This document shows positions 22,487-31,236 of a stretch of 42,651 nt of DNA, piece by piece. Position 1 is the first letter of the stretch. Each line of letters begins with the position of its first letter. Made by a program: the position numbers and the translations under genes. The stretch is from Streptomyces fructofermentans. Its GTDB lineage: Bacteria; Actinomycetota; Actinomycetes; Streptomycetales; Streptomycetaceae. The stretch spans positions 1 through 42,651 of the forward strand of contig NZ_BMWD01000047.1 of the NCBI RefSeq assembly GCF_014651055.1, in the 5' to 3' direction. The notes below the pieces were generated by a model. It saw only the letters and a program-made list of their open reading frames with translations, was not told the origin of the DNA and made no database searches.

Positions 22487-24658
22487 TCAAGTCCGTCGCG
22501 CGCGCAGCAGGAGCAGGGCCACGTCGTCGCCCCGCTCCTGCGCCGTGCCGCTCAACTCCACCAACTCGTCGGCGGTCCGGTCCAGCGACAGGTCGCCGAT
22601 GGCGCTGAGCCGTTCCGCGAGCCCGGCGAGCGAGTCCTCGATGTCGACACCGGGGGACTCGACCAGCCCGTCCGTGTAGAGGGCCAGCAGCGAACCCGGC
22701 GGGAACGCCACCTCGGTCGTCGGATAGACGGCGTCCGCGTCGATGCCGAGCAGCGGCCCGCCCGCCAGGTCGAGCACGCGCACGTTCCCGTCCGGCCGCC
22801 GGAGCAGGGGCGGGGGGTGCCCGGCACGGGCCATCACGGCCACGTCGTTCGCCGGGTCCAGCCGCAGGTACACACAGCTCGCGAACAGTTCGCTCCCCAG
22901 GTCGATCAGCAGCCTGTTGGTGCTGCTCATGACCTCGCCCGGGGACTGGCCGACCGTCGTGTACGCGCGCACCGCGGTGCGGATCTGCCCCATGAGCCCG
23001 GCCGCGGTGACGTTGTGCCCCTGCACGTCCCCGATCACCGCCGCCGTCATGCCCGAGGTGGGCACCAGGTCGTAGAAGTCGCCGCCGATCTCCATCCCCT
23101 GGGTGGCGGGCAGATAGCGGGCGGCCGCCTCGACACCGGGCAGCGCGGGGAGCGAGTGCGGCAGCAGCGCGGCCTGCAGCCCGTGCGCGAGCCGGTGCTT
23201 GGCGTCGTACAGCCGGGCGCGTTCGAGGGCCTGGGCGATCAGCCCGCTGAGGCTGGTCAGGACGGCGCGCTCGTCGGCGGGGAAGGTGTGGGGTTCGGCG
23301 TACGCGAGGACGCAGGTGCCCACCGGCCGCCCGGACGCGATGAGCGGCAGATACGCCCAGGCGCCCATGCCGTCGGGCGTGGCGTGCCGCATCGGGTACA
23401 GGCGCTCCAGCTGCTGGCGGGTGTCGAAGAAGGCGGGCAGCCCGCTGGTGAGCGAGTGGGCGCTGGGCGTCGGCTCGGTGAGCGGCATCCCGTCGAAGCG
23501 CTCCACGATGTGCGGGTCCGGGTAGCCGCGGTGGCCGAGGACGTGCAGCCGGCCGGCCTGCGCGGCCAGCAGCACCAGGGCCTGGCTGCCGACGGCGGGC
23601 GCGATCTCGTCCGCGACGAGCTGCACGACGTCCTCCACGCCCACCGCCTCGGTCAGCGCCCCCGCCAGGCTCAGCACCTGCGAGATGGTGACGAGCCGCG
23701 TCCCGGTCTCCGCGGGGAGCAGCCCCGAGCCGCCGGCCCGTGCGACGGCCCGGGCCCTGCTGATGCGCACGCTCAGGCCGCTCTCGCTGGGATACAGCCG
23801 GAAGGACAGCCAGTCCGAGGGCGGGCGCAGCGCGACGAACGAGGTCACCTGCTGGCTGAGGAGCGCGGCACGGTAGCGGTCCTCGTAGACCGGGTCGTTC
23901 AGCCACGGGACGCACGCCCAGAGCTGCGAGCCCAGCAGCCCGCTGACGGGCACGCCGAGGAGTGTGGCCGCGGCCGTGTTGGCGAAGCTCACCCGGCCGT
24001 GCAGGTCGAGCGCGCACAGCCCGTACGGGAGCCGGGCCACCATCCGCGCTGCCTCGACCGTGCCGAGGGTGCCCGCCACCGTGGTGACCGGCGCCGGGGC
24101 CAGCAGGTCGGGCTCGGAGTGCAGCGGCCTGCCCGACTCGACCGCCCGCTCCAGACGCAACGCGAGCCGGTCGCAGGCCGCCGTGAGGTGTTCCCGCTCC
24201 CACTCGGCCAGCTCCGGCGGATGGCTGCCGGGCCAGGTCACGAAGATCGCCCCGTACGTGGCCCTGTCGGTCGCGACCGGCAGCGCGGCCAGGGCGAACG
24301 GGTAGGGCAGGACGACGGCGATGCGCGGGAAGTGGCGGGCCATCTCCTCCTCCCCGCTCACCCAGACGAGGCGCCGGTCGCGGGCCGCCCGGGCCACCGG
24401 GATCGGCGCGCTCAGCCCCATCCGCTCCCAGGGGGCCGCGAACGCCCTCGGCAGCCCGGCCATCACCGCCATCTCCAGCACCGGTTCGTCGGGGGTCAGC
24501 AGGTACACCGCCCCCGAGTGCGCGTGCACGGCGTCCATGAGGGCGGCGAGCGTGAGGGAGAGCATCGGCCTGCCGACCGCGGGCGGGGAGGCGTCTGGCG
24601 GGTCGGCATCGGGCGGGGCGGCGTCGGGCGCGGGCCCGGACGCCTGCCAGTCGGACAC
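22487..24658 (-). CDS. GAF-PAS-GAF-PP2C (SpoIIE-type) phosphatase
   Basis: About 723 aa. A short Pro/Asp-rich start is followed by a GAF domain (about 30-180), a PAS domain (about 200-310, PYGLCALDLHGRVSFANTAA), a second GAF (about 335-475) and a SpoIIE/PP2C phosphatase (about 490-720). Metal-binding motifs are present: GGDFYD, GDVQGHN, YTDGLVE and DDVALL. Such enzymes dephosphorylate anti-sigma-factor antagonists and so release sigma factors in response to signals. GTG 24658 was chosen because GGAGGAGGTGG lies just before it; the frame is open upstream but that part lacks domain features. It is divergent from a second, similar phosphatase and has no membrane segment, so it senses an internal signal. 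Confidence 0.9.
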   Translation of the reverse strand: MSDWQASGPAPDAAPPDADPPDASPPAVGRPMLSLTLAALMDAVHAHSGAVYLLTPDEPVLEMAVMAGLPRAFAAPWERMGLSAPIPVARAARDRRLVWVSGEEEMARHFPRIAVVLPYPFALAALPVATDRATYGAIFVTWPGSHPPELAEWEREHLTAACDRLALRLERAVESGRPLHSEPDLLAPAPVTTVAGTLGTVEAARMVARLPYGLCALDLHGRVSFANTAAATLLGVPVSGLLGSQLWACVPWLNDPVYEDRYRAALLSQQVTSFVALRPPSDWLSFRLYPSESGLSVRISRARAVARAGGSGLLPAETGTRLVTISQVLSLAGALTEAVGVEDVVQLVADEIAPAVGSQALVLLAAQAGRLHVLGHRGYPDPHIVERFDGMPLTEPTPSAHSLTSGLPAFFDTRQQLERLYPMRHATPDGMGAWAYLPLIASGRPVGTCVLAYAEPHTFPADERAVLTSLSGLIAQALERARLYDAKHRLAHGLQAALLPHSLPALPGVEAAARYLPATQGMEIGGDFYDLVPTSGMTAAVIGDVQGHNVTAAGLMGQIRTAVRAYTTVGQSPGEVMSSTNRLLIDLGSELFASCVYLRLDPANDVAVMARAGHPPPLLRRPDGNVRVLDLAGGPLLGIDADAVYPTTEVAFPPGSLLALYTDGLVESPGVDIEDSLAGLAERLSAIGDLSLDRTADELVELSGTAQERGDDVALLLLRARRT

Positions 24659-25264
24659 GCCGGCCACCTCCTCCCACGGCGCGCGAAGGAGTCCAGGGAT
24701 CAAGGCTCTCCCGCGACCGCCGTTCCCGCACGGCGAGCGGACCGGCCACGGATCGCGCGGGGTCCCGGGCCGACCCCGGTCCCGGGTGCCCGCGAGTGCC
24801 GCCTGCGTCGCGTGGCAGGGGGGCGCCCGACGCTCGCCTTGCGCTCCCGCGCACCGCGTTGGCCGGTTCCTCGCTGCGGGGTCCCGTTCGGGACCCGCCC
24901 ACCTGGCTGACCCGGCGCCGGTGGCGGCCGGTCGCCGATCCCTGCCGAACGCCACCGGCGGGGCCGCCCGCGGGCCGTCGCGCAGACGGGGGCGGCCTCT
25001 CCGGCGCCGCGCCCCGCCGGCCGGGCGGCTCGTGGAGGCGCTGGTCGGCCGGTGCGCGGACCTCGTACCGCCCGCCGGTCGGCTCCCCTCGGCGGCTCCA
25101 CGACGGGAGTTCCGGCGGGCCGGAGGCCGGTCCGGTCACCACCGCCACGTGATCACCGTGAGGAACGCACGGGTCACGGCACGCGGTCGCAGGGGATTTC
25201 CGGACACCCGGGCCCAAGCTCCGAACGGTCACAGGGGCTGCGCCGGAGTCCGGGACGCGCTGTA
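24659..25264. other. Divergent promoter region between two phosphatase genes
   Basis: About 606 bases with no supported gene. Open frames continue across it on both strands but none has domain features or a ribosome site. It must carry the promoters of both phosphatase genes; no confident -35/-10 pair or palindrome was found. Confidence 0.45.
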
Positions 25265-27727
25265 ATGACGGACGTGGTCAGTGAGGGCGCTGCGGAACGC
25301 AGAACGAGAACGCTGCGTGTCGACCTTGCCCTCACGCTGGTCCAGGACGACCTCGGCTCCCCCGAACGGCTGAGAAGCGTCCTCGAACAGACGCTCGTTT
25401 TCAGTGGTGCCACGCTCGCCGCGGTGTACGCCCCGGGCGGCGGCGGCGACCAGCTCTGCCTGATCGACACCGCGGGCGTGCCGCGGGCCCTGTACGGACT
25501 GCGCGACAGCTACCCGCTCGCCGGCGGCTCGCCCACGGCGGACGCCTACCGGCTCGGGCACCCCCTGTGGCTCGGCCCCGACGAAACGGCCCCCGGGCAG
25601 GGCGCGCGCCCGGCGCCCGCGGGGGACTTCTGCCTCGGCGTCGTACCGCTGCCCCCCGACCCGCGAGGCGGCGGCTGCCTCGTCGTCGTGAGCGAGGCCG
25701 GGACCGGCTTCGACCCGGAGGACCGCGCCTGCCTGGAGACCCTCGCCAGGGCCGTCTCCTTCCCGCAGACCGCGGGCGGCGGCGAGCCGGAGGAACTGCC
25801 CAGCAGCTCGTTCAGCCTGGCCATGGACTCCGGGCACGTGGAGGCCGACAGCGAGCTGCTCCAGGCGTTCGGGCTCGGCCCCGCCGACTTCGACGGCAAG
25901 GTCGAGACCCTCCTCGGCATGACCGTGCCGGAGGACCTGCCCGCGCTGATGTCCGTGGTGGAGTCGGACCACATGTCCATCGGGGAGCGCGAGCTGGAGT
26001 TCCGCATCCTCCAGCCCTCCGGGGAGCAGAAGTGGCTCCGGCTGCGCGCCCGGCTGCTGCCCGCCGCCGACGGACGGCCGTCCCGGCTGGTGGGCACCGT
26101 CACCGACGCCTCGAAGCTGCGCTCCGGCGGCAACGAGGTGGCCCGCGTCCAGCGCCTCGCCGCCGCCCTCGCCACCGCGGGCACCGTCCGCGACGTCGGC
26201 CAGGCCGTCGTGACCGCCCTGCGCAGGCCCCTGATGGCCGACCGGATCGCCCTGGCCGAGCTGGAGGGCGACCGCCTGGTCGTCACCGTCCTCGACCCGC
26301 CCGAGCCCGAGGCCTGGCCCGAGGTGTGGCGCACCGAGTGGCGCACCGAATGGCCCGACGCGCCGGTGCGCACCATGCCGACCCTGGCCGCCGCCCTGCG
26401 CGAGGGCCGCGCGTCGGTCTGGCCCGCCGGGAGCCCGCTGGAGCCCGCGCTCGCGGACGTCGGCCCCGGCGGCCTGGCCGTGCTGCCGCTGCCCGCCGGC
26501 GGCCGGATGGCGGGCGCCTGCCTGATCGGCTGGGACACACCGCACGACTTCGGCCCCGACGAGCGCGCCCTGCTCACCGCCTCCGCCGGCCTCGCGGGCC
26601 AGGCCCTGATGCGGGCCCACGCCTTCGACGCCGAGCACGAGCTCGTCGGCATGCTCCAGCGCACCCTGCTGCCCCGCAGGCTGCCGCAGCTGCCCGGAGC
26701 GGTCGCCGTCGCCCGCTACCTGCCCACCACGGCCGGCCTGGAGGTCGGCGGCGACTGGTACGACGTGATCCCGCTGCCCGACAACCACGTCGCCCTGGTG
26801 ATCGGGGACGTCCAGGGCCACAACGCGGGCGCGGCCACCCTGATGGGCCAGATGCGCACCGCGCTGCGCGCGTACGCCGTCGAGGGGCACCCGCCGGACG
26901 TCGTGGTCTCGCACGCCAACCGGCTCCTCATGGACATGGAGACCGATCTCTTCGCGACCTGCTGCTACGTCGACGTCGACATGGCGGAGGGCACGGCCTG
27001 GTGCGTACGCGCCGGACACCTGCCGCCCGTCCTGCGTCACCCGGACGGCTCAACCGAGATCATCGTCACCGAGGGCGGCCCACCGCTCGGCGTGATCACG
27101 CAGGCCGACTACCCGATGAGCCCGCTGCCGCTCCAGCCCGGCACGCTCCTGGCGCTGACCACGGACGGCCTCGTCGAGTCCGCGGAACTCGACATGGAGG
27201 ACGGTCTGCGCGGACTTGCGGCACAGCTCGCCACCGCCGATCCCGCCCACCTCGGGCTCGTCGCCGACGCCCTGCTGGCCGGCGCCAACCGCAGCGACGA
27301 CGTGGCCCTGCTCCTCATGCGCTACGACGGCATGGCCACGAGGCCCCTGCGGGAGAGCTGGACGGTGTGGCGCGTGCCGGAGGCCGTCCGGCACGCCCGC
27401 CGCTTCACCCGGCGCACCCTGCGCTCCTGGGGGATCAAGGAGGAGCCCGACGCCGTCCTGCTGATCGTCTCCGAACTGGTCACCAACGCCCTCGTGCACA
27501 CCGACGGCAAGGTCCGCCTCGACCTCACCCTGATCGGCAACCGGCTGCGCGTGGCCGTCGCCGACGTGTCCCCGCGCACGCCCATCAAGCCCACGAGCAT
27601 CGGCTGGGAGGCCACGGGCGGTCGCGGCATCCTCCTCGTCGAGGCCCTGTCCGCGTCCTGGGGAACCGTCCCGGTCAGCGGCGGCAAGCAGGTATGGGCC
27701 GAGATCCCGGTGCTCGGGCTGCCGTAG
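25265..27727 (+). CDS. GAF-PAS-GAF-PP2C-HATPase multidomain regulator
   Basis: 820 aa. Order: GAF-like (about 10-170), PAS (about 180-290, with the PAC end LRLRARLLPAADGRPSRLVGTVTD), GAF (about 300-450), SpoIIE/PP2C phosphatase (about 465-690; GGDWYDVIP, IGDVQGHN, LTTDGLVE, SDDVALLLM) and a C-terminal HATPase_c domain of the RsbW anti-sigma type (about 700-815; SELVTNALVHTD as N-box, GGRGILLVEAL as G-box). It thus joins a phosphatase and an anti-sigma-type kinase in one chain. The start ATG 25265 fits the domain border; only a weak GGGAC precedes it. It is divergent from the phosphatase at 22.5-24.7 kb. Targets are probably STAS-domain antagonists, none of which is encoded here. Confidence 0.9.
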   Translation: MTDVVSEGAAERRTRTLRVDLALTLVQDDLGSPERLRSVLEQTLVFSGATLAAVYAPGGGGDQLCLIDTAGVPRALYGLRDSYPLAGGSPTADAYRLGHPLWLGPDETAPGQGARPAPAGDFCLGVVPLPPDPRGGGCLVVVSEAGTGFDPEDRACLETLARAVSFPQTAGGGEPEELPSSSFSLAMDSGHVEADSELLQAFGLGPADFDGKVETLLGMTVPEDLPALMSVVESDHMSIGERELEFRILQPSGEQKWLRLRARLLPAADGRPSRLVGTVTDASKLRSGGNEVARVQRLAAALATAGTVRDVGQAVVTALRRPLMADRIALAELEGDRLVVTVLDPPEPEAWPEVWRTEWRTEWPDAPVRTMPTLAAALREGRASVWPAGSPLEPALADVGPGGLAVLPLPAGGRMAGACLIGWDTPHDFGPDERALLTASAGLAGQALMRAHAFDAEHELVGMLQRTLLPRRLPQLPGAVAVARYLPTTAGLEVGGDWYDVIPLPDNHVALVIGDVQGHNAGAATLMGQMRTALRAYAVEGHPPDVVVSHANRLLMDMETDLFATCCYVDVDMAEGTAWCVRAGHLPPVLRHPDGSTEIIVTEGGPPLGVITQADYPMSPLPLQPGTLLALTTDGLVESAELDMEDGLRGLAAQLATADPAHLGLVADALLAGANRSDDVALLLMRYDGMATRPLRESWTVWRVPEAVRHARRFTRRTLRSWGIKEEPDAVLLIVSELVTNALVHTDGKVRLDLTLIGNRLRVAVADVSPRTPIKPTSIGWEATGGRGILLVEALSASWGTVPVSGGKQVWAEIPVLGLP

Positions 27728-27760
27728 GCACGTCGAAGACTGCCCGCATGCCCCTCATAC

Positions 27761-27787
27761 TGAGACGGCTGAGACGGCTGAGACGGC
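27761..27787. repeat. 9-bp direct repeat, three copies
   Basis: TGAGACGGC occurs three times head to tail, 34 bases after the phosphatase-kinase gene. It is too short to say more. The rest of the 208-bp gap to the nuclease gene has no other visible element apart from the ribosome site at 27919-27928. Confidence 0.8.
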
Positions 27788-27935
27788 GAGTCACTCGGAG
27801 GCGTGCCGTCCTTCCGAGCCCGCGCCTGCCGTCGGGCCGGACGACGGGGTGCACGAAGGAGCACGGTAGAACGGCCGCTGCCTGGGAAGACGCGAATTGA
27901 TCTTCGTTCGGCGTCCCAGGGGAGGAAACATCACC

Positions 27936-28775
27936 ATGGCCGTTCCCGCACGTGCCCGGCGTACCGCGCGTCGATCCCGCCGGTTCGAACTCCGGGCGAC
28001 GGCCCTCTACTTCGCCCTCCTCGCGGTCATCATCGCCCTGGTGGGCGCGGCCGCCCGCACCACGGCCGCGGCCGCGGCGCACCGTCCCGCCTGGGCCCTG
28101 GCGCTCGCCCTTGTGTGCGTCGGTGCCGTCATGGCCGGCTGCCGCGGGAAGCGCCGCATATCGGCGGCGGCGATCGCGCGCCGCGCGGCCGCTGCCCTGG
28201 ACGAAGCCACGCAGACGGCGGTCGAAGCGCTCGACGCGGCGTCACCGGCCCCCGCAGTGGCCCTGGTCCCCGCCGGGGCCGGCGCCTGCGGCGGCGGCCT
28301 CGGCACGGATCCCACCGTCGTGCTGCCCGAGCGCGTGCCGGAGAGCGTGCCCGAGGCGCCCGCGGACACGGTGGAGATCGCCCATGAGGACCTGGACCCG
28401 GACGAGTTCGAGCAGGCGGTGGCCGAACTGTGCCGGCGCGACGGCTGCCTCGACGTGGATGTCGTGGGCGGGGCCGGGGACCTGGGCGCCGACGTCGTGG
28501 CGAGGACGCCGGACGGGCGCACGGTCGTCATCCAGTGCAAGCGGTACTGCGACGGCAACCGGGTCGGCTCCCAGGACCTGCAGCGCTTCGGTGGCACCTG
28601 CTTCACCGTCCACGGCGCCGACGTCGCCGCCGTGGTGACCACCAGCGACTTCACCGCCCCCGCGCTCGAATACGCGGAGCAGTGCGGCATCGTGTGCGTC
28701 GACGGTCGGCAACTGCGGCACTGGCACGAGGGCACGGGACCTCGGCCGTGGGAGGCGCAGCCGTCGGCGGGCTGA
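27936..28775 (+). CDS. Membrane-anchored Mrr-like restriction endonuclease
   Basis: 279 aa. An Arg-rich N-terminus precedes two membrane helices (about 23-40 and 50-68; ALYFALLAVIIALVGAAA and PAWALALALVCVGAVMAG). After an Ala-rich linker comes a PD-(D/E)XK domain of the Mrr_cat family (about 150-265): FEQAVAELCRRDGC, then GDLGADVVARTPDG with the catalytic Asp, VVIQCKRY with the Q-x-K pair and QDLQRFGGTCFTVHGADVAAVVTT. Mrr enzymes cut modified DNA. ATG 27936 has GGGGAGG about 9 bases upstream. It stands alone with no methylase. Two helices put the nuclease domain on the cytoplasmic side, which could let it meet incoming DNA; that is inference. Confidence 0.88.
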   Translation: MAVPARARRTARRSRRFELRATALYFALLAVIIALVGAAARTTAAAAAHRPAWALALALVCVGAVMAGCRGKRRISAAAIARRAAAALDEATQTAVEALDAASPAPAVALVPAGAGACGGGLGTDPTVVLPERVPESVPEAPADTVEIAHEDLDPDEFEQAVAELCRRDGCLDVDVVGGAGDLGADVVARTPDGRTVVIQCKRYCDGNRVGSQDLQRFGGTCFTVHGADVAAVVTTSDFTAPALEYAEQCGIVCVDGRQLRHWHEGTGPRPWEAQPSAG

Positions 28776-28901
28776 GGCCGACCGCGCAGACGGTGCGGGC
28801 CCAGGCGGGCGAGCTCTCGGAGCAGATCGGCGTGCGGGCCCGACAGGCACTCCTGCGTGCGTCTCCCCTCGGGTCCCACGCCCGCCCGCCTGCTCAGCGG
28901 A

Positions 28902-30035
28902 TCACCCGTCCTGCGCGGGCCCTCCCGCGGGCCGGCGCCCCGGAGGATGGATCGCCCCGCCCGTCGCCATCAGCGGGGTGCCGCTGCCGCCCCAGCGCAG
29001 CGCGACGATCTCGGCGGCGACCGACACGGCCACCTCCTCGGGTGTCCGCGCCCCGAGGTCGAGGCCGACCGGCGAACGCAGCCTGGCCAGTTCGTCCGCG
29101 CTCAGCCCCGCGTCGAGGAGCCGTTTCATCCGGTCGTCGTGGGTCCGCCTGCTGCCCATCGCGCCGATGTACGCGGCCGGCCGGCGCAGCGCCTCCTCCA
29201 GCAGCGGCACGTCGAACTTGGGGTCGTGCGTGAGGACGCAGATCACCGTGCGCCCGTCGGTGTCCGTGGACTGCAGATAGCGGTGCGGCCACTCCACGAC
29301 CACCTCGACGCCCGTCGGGAAGCGCTTGGGAGTGGCGAAGACCGGGCGCGCGTCGCACACCGTGACCCGGTAGCCCAGGAAGTCGCCGATCCGGGCCACC
29401 GCCGCCGCGTAGTCGATCGCCCCGAAGACCAGCATGCGCGGCGGGGGAGCGAAGGAGTGCAGGAACACCGTCACCGTGTCCTCGCGCCGCTCGCCGCGTG
29501 GACCGTAGTGCCGCCGGCCCGTGGCTCCCAGGGCCAGTTCGCCCCGCGCGTCGGCGGTCACGGCCACGTCCAGGCCCGTGGTGCCGAGCGTGCCGGACAC
29601 CCCGTCCTCCCAGACGGCGAGGGTCGCGCCGCGCCGTGCGGGGCCGTCGACCACCGTCGCCACCGTCACCGGGCGGCCCGCGGCCACCGACTCGGCGACC
29701 GCCCCGAACGTGGGGTCGAGGGCGGGCGTCACCGGCCGTACGAGCAGGGCGATCTCCCCTCCGCAGGTCAGCCCGACCGCGAACGCGTCCTCGTCGCTGT
29801 ACCCGAAGGTCTCCAGCCGCGCCTCGCCCGACTCCACGACCTCACGGGCCAGTTCGAAGACCGCCCCCTCCACGCAGCCGCCGGACACGCTGCCCACGAC
29901 CTCGTCGCCGGGACCCACGGCCATGGCGGCGCCCGGGTCCCTGGGCGCGCTCCTGCTGACGGCGACGACCGTGGCCAGACCGAAGGGTGAGCCCTCCGCG
30001 TACCACCGGTCGAGCGCCGGGAGGATCTCACGCAT
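28902..30035 (-). CDS. XdhC/CoxI-family molybdenum cofactor maturation protein
   Basis: 377 aa. The N-terminal XdhC_CoxI domain (about 10-80) includes VAVSRSAPRDPGAAMAV and GSVSGGCVEGAV with the conserved Cys. The C-terminal Rossmann domain (about 200-360) includes YIGAMGSRRTHDDRMKRL and the loop LRSPVGLDLGARTPEEVAVS. The family binds sulfurated molybdenum cofactor and hands it to xanthine-dehydrogenase-type enzymes. ATG 30035 overlaps the end of the VWA gene by 8 bases. It is the last gene of the six-gene hydroxylase operon and fits a role as cofactor chaperone for the CoxL protein encoded upstream. Confidence 0.92.
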   Translation of the reverse strand: MREILPALDRWYAEGSPFGLATVVAVSRSAPRDPGAAMAVGPGDEVVGSVSGGCVEGAVFELAREVVESGEARLETFGYSDEDAFAVGLTCGGEIALLVRPVTPALDPTFGAVAESVAAGRPVTVATVVDGPARRGATLAVWEDGVSGTLGTTGLDVAVTADARGELALGATGRRHYGPRGERREDTVTVFLHSFAPPPRMLVFGAIDYAAAVARIGDFLGYRVTVCDARPVFATPKRFPTGVEVVVEWPHRYLQSTDTDGRTVICVLTHDPKFDVPLLEEALRRPAAYIGAMGSRRTHDDRMKRLLDAGLSADELARLRSPVGLDLGARTPEEVAVSVAAEIVALRWGGSGTPLMATGGAIHPPGRRPAGGPAQDG

Positions 30036-31230
30036 CGTCCACTCCTCTCACCACCGCGGCCAGACGTTCCAGCGCGGCCAGGCTGTGCCCCTCGACGAAC
30101 GCGTCCACGCTCGGCAGCGCCGCCGCCATCCCGGTCGCCAGCGGCGCGTAACCGGGGCGGGCCTTGCGCGGGTTGGCCCAGACGACCCGGTGAGCCAGCC
30201 GCCGCAAGCGTCGCATCTGCTCCGCGAGCAGTTCCGGATCGCCACGCTCCCAGCCGTCCGACAGCACCACCACGACCGCGCCGCGCGCCATGCCGCGAGC
30301 GCCCCAGCGGTCGAGGAACGCCCGCAGCAGCTCGCCGAGCCGGGTGCCGCCGCGCCAGTCCGGCACGGCGGCGGCGACCGCGGCCATCGCCGTGTCCGGA
30401 TCGCGGTGCGTCAGTTCGCGCGTCACCCGGGTCAGCCGTGTCCCGATCGTGAACACCTCGGTACGGGCGCCGCCGCCCCGGCTCGCCGCGTGCGCGAACC
30501 GCAGCAGCGCGTCCGCGTACGCCGCCATGGAACCGCTCACGTCCACCAGCAGCACGACCCGGCGCGGCCGTTCGGTCCGGTCGCGCAGCCGCGGCGGCGC
30601 GGGCTCGCCGCCGCGCCGCAGCATCTCGCGCACGGTGCGCCGCGGGTCGACGGTCCCGCGCCGGTCAGGCCGCAGCCGAGCCGTCCTGCGCGGCTCGCCC
30701 GGCAGGGTGAACGCGGCCAGCAGGCGCCGCAGTTGGTCCCGCTCGGCCGCGTTGAGCGCGGCGACGTCGCGGTGCCGCAGCACCTCGGTCGTGGCGGCGA
30801 GGGCGGCCGTGGGCACGGCGTCCCCGTCGCCCGCCGACCTCGTACGGTCACCGGCCGCCGCGGCCCGGACCGGCACCCGGGACCGGGCTGGCGCGGCGGC
30901 ACGAGCCGGCCGTCCGCCGGACACCGCGTCGCCGAAGTATGCGGCGAACACCCGGTCGTACCGCTCCACGTCGTCGGGAGCGCCGCAGAGCGTGAGGCGT
31001 CCCGACCAGTAGACGTCGGAGCGCACCGCGGGCCGCAGTACGTCGAGGGCGCCGAGGAACGCCTCGACGCGGTCGGGACCCGCCTCGACCCCGGCGGCAC
31101 GCAGGGCGCGGGCGAGACCCACCAGCACGGCGGGCCCGTCCGCGGCCGTCCACTCCTCGCCGCGCGCCGGCGGGCGGACCTCCGTCCCTCCGCCCACGGG
31201 GTCCCACGACCGCCGCCACCCCTCCCGCAC
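30028..31230 (-). CDS. VWA-domain protein, CoxE-like
   Basis: 400 aa. A helical N-terminal part with an Ala/Arg-rich linker precedes a von Willebrand factor A domain (about 215-395) with the MIDAS sequence DVSGSM and the later VVVLSDGWERGD. In carbon-monoxide-dehydrogenase-type loci the CoxE VWA protein works with the CoxD AAA ATPase to assemble the active site of the hydroxylase. GTG 31230 lies 6 bases after the stop of the MoxR gene, with GGTGTGAGG as ribosome site. It overlaps the XdhC gene downstream. Function in assembly is inferred from operon position and family. Confidence 0.9.
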   Translation of the reverse strand: MREGWRRSWDPVGGGTEVRPPARGEEWTAADGPAVLVGLARALRAAGVEAGPDRVEAFLGALDVLRPAVRSDVYWSGRLTLCGAPDDVERYDRVFAAYFGDAVSGGRPARAAAPARSRVPVRAAAAGDRTRSAGDGDAVPTAALAATTEVLRHRDVAALNAAERDQLRRLLAAFTLPGEPRRTARLRPDRRGTVDPRRTVREMLRRGGEPAPPRLRDRTERPRRVVLLVDVSGSMAAYADALLRFAHAASRGGGARTEVFTIGTRLTRVTRELTHRDPDTAMAAVAAAVPDWRGGTRLGELLRAFLDRWGARGMARGAVVVVLSDGWERGDPELLAEQMRRLRRLAHRVVWANPRKARPGYAPLATGMAAALPSVDAFVEGHSLAALERLAAVVRGVDDA

Positions 31231-31236
31231 GCCGCC

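Noticed and set aside
22176..25232. A 1018-codon open frame on the minus strand across the phosphatase gene
   Set aside because: It overlaps the GAF-PAS-GAF-PP2C gene in another frame, is Arg/Pro/Ala/Gly-rich without domains, and is the usual GC-driven shadow.
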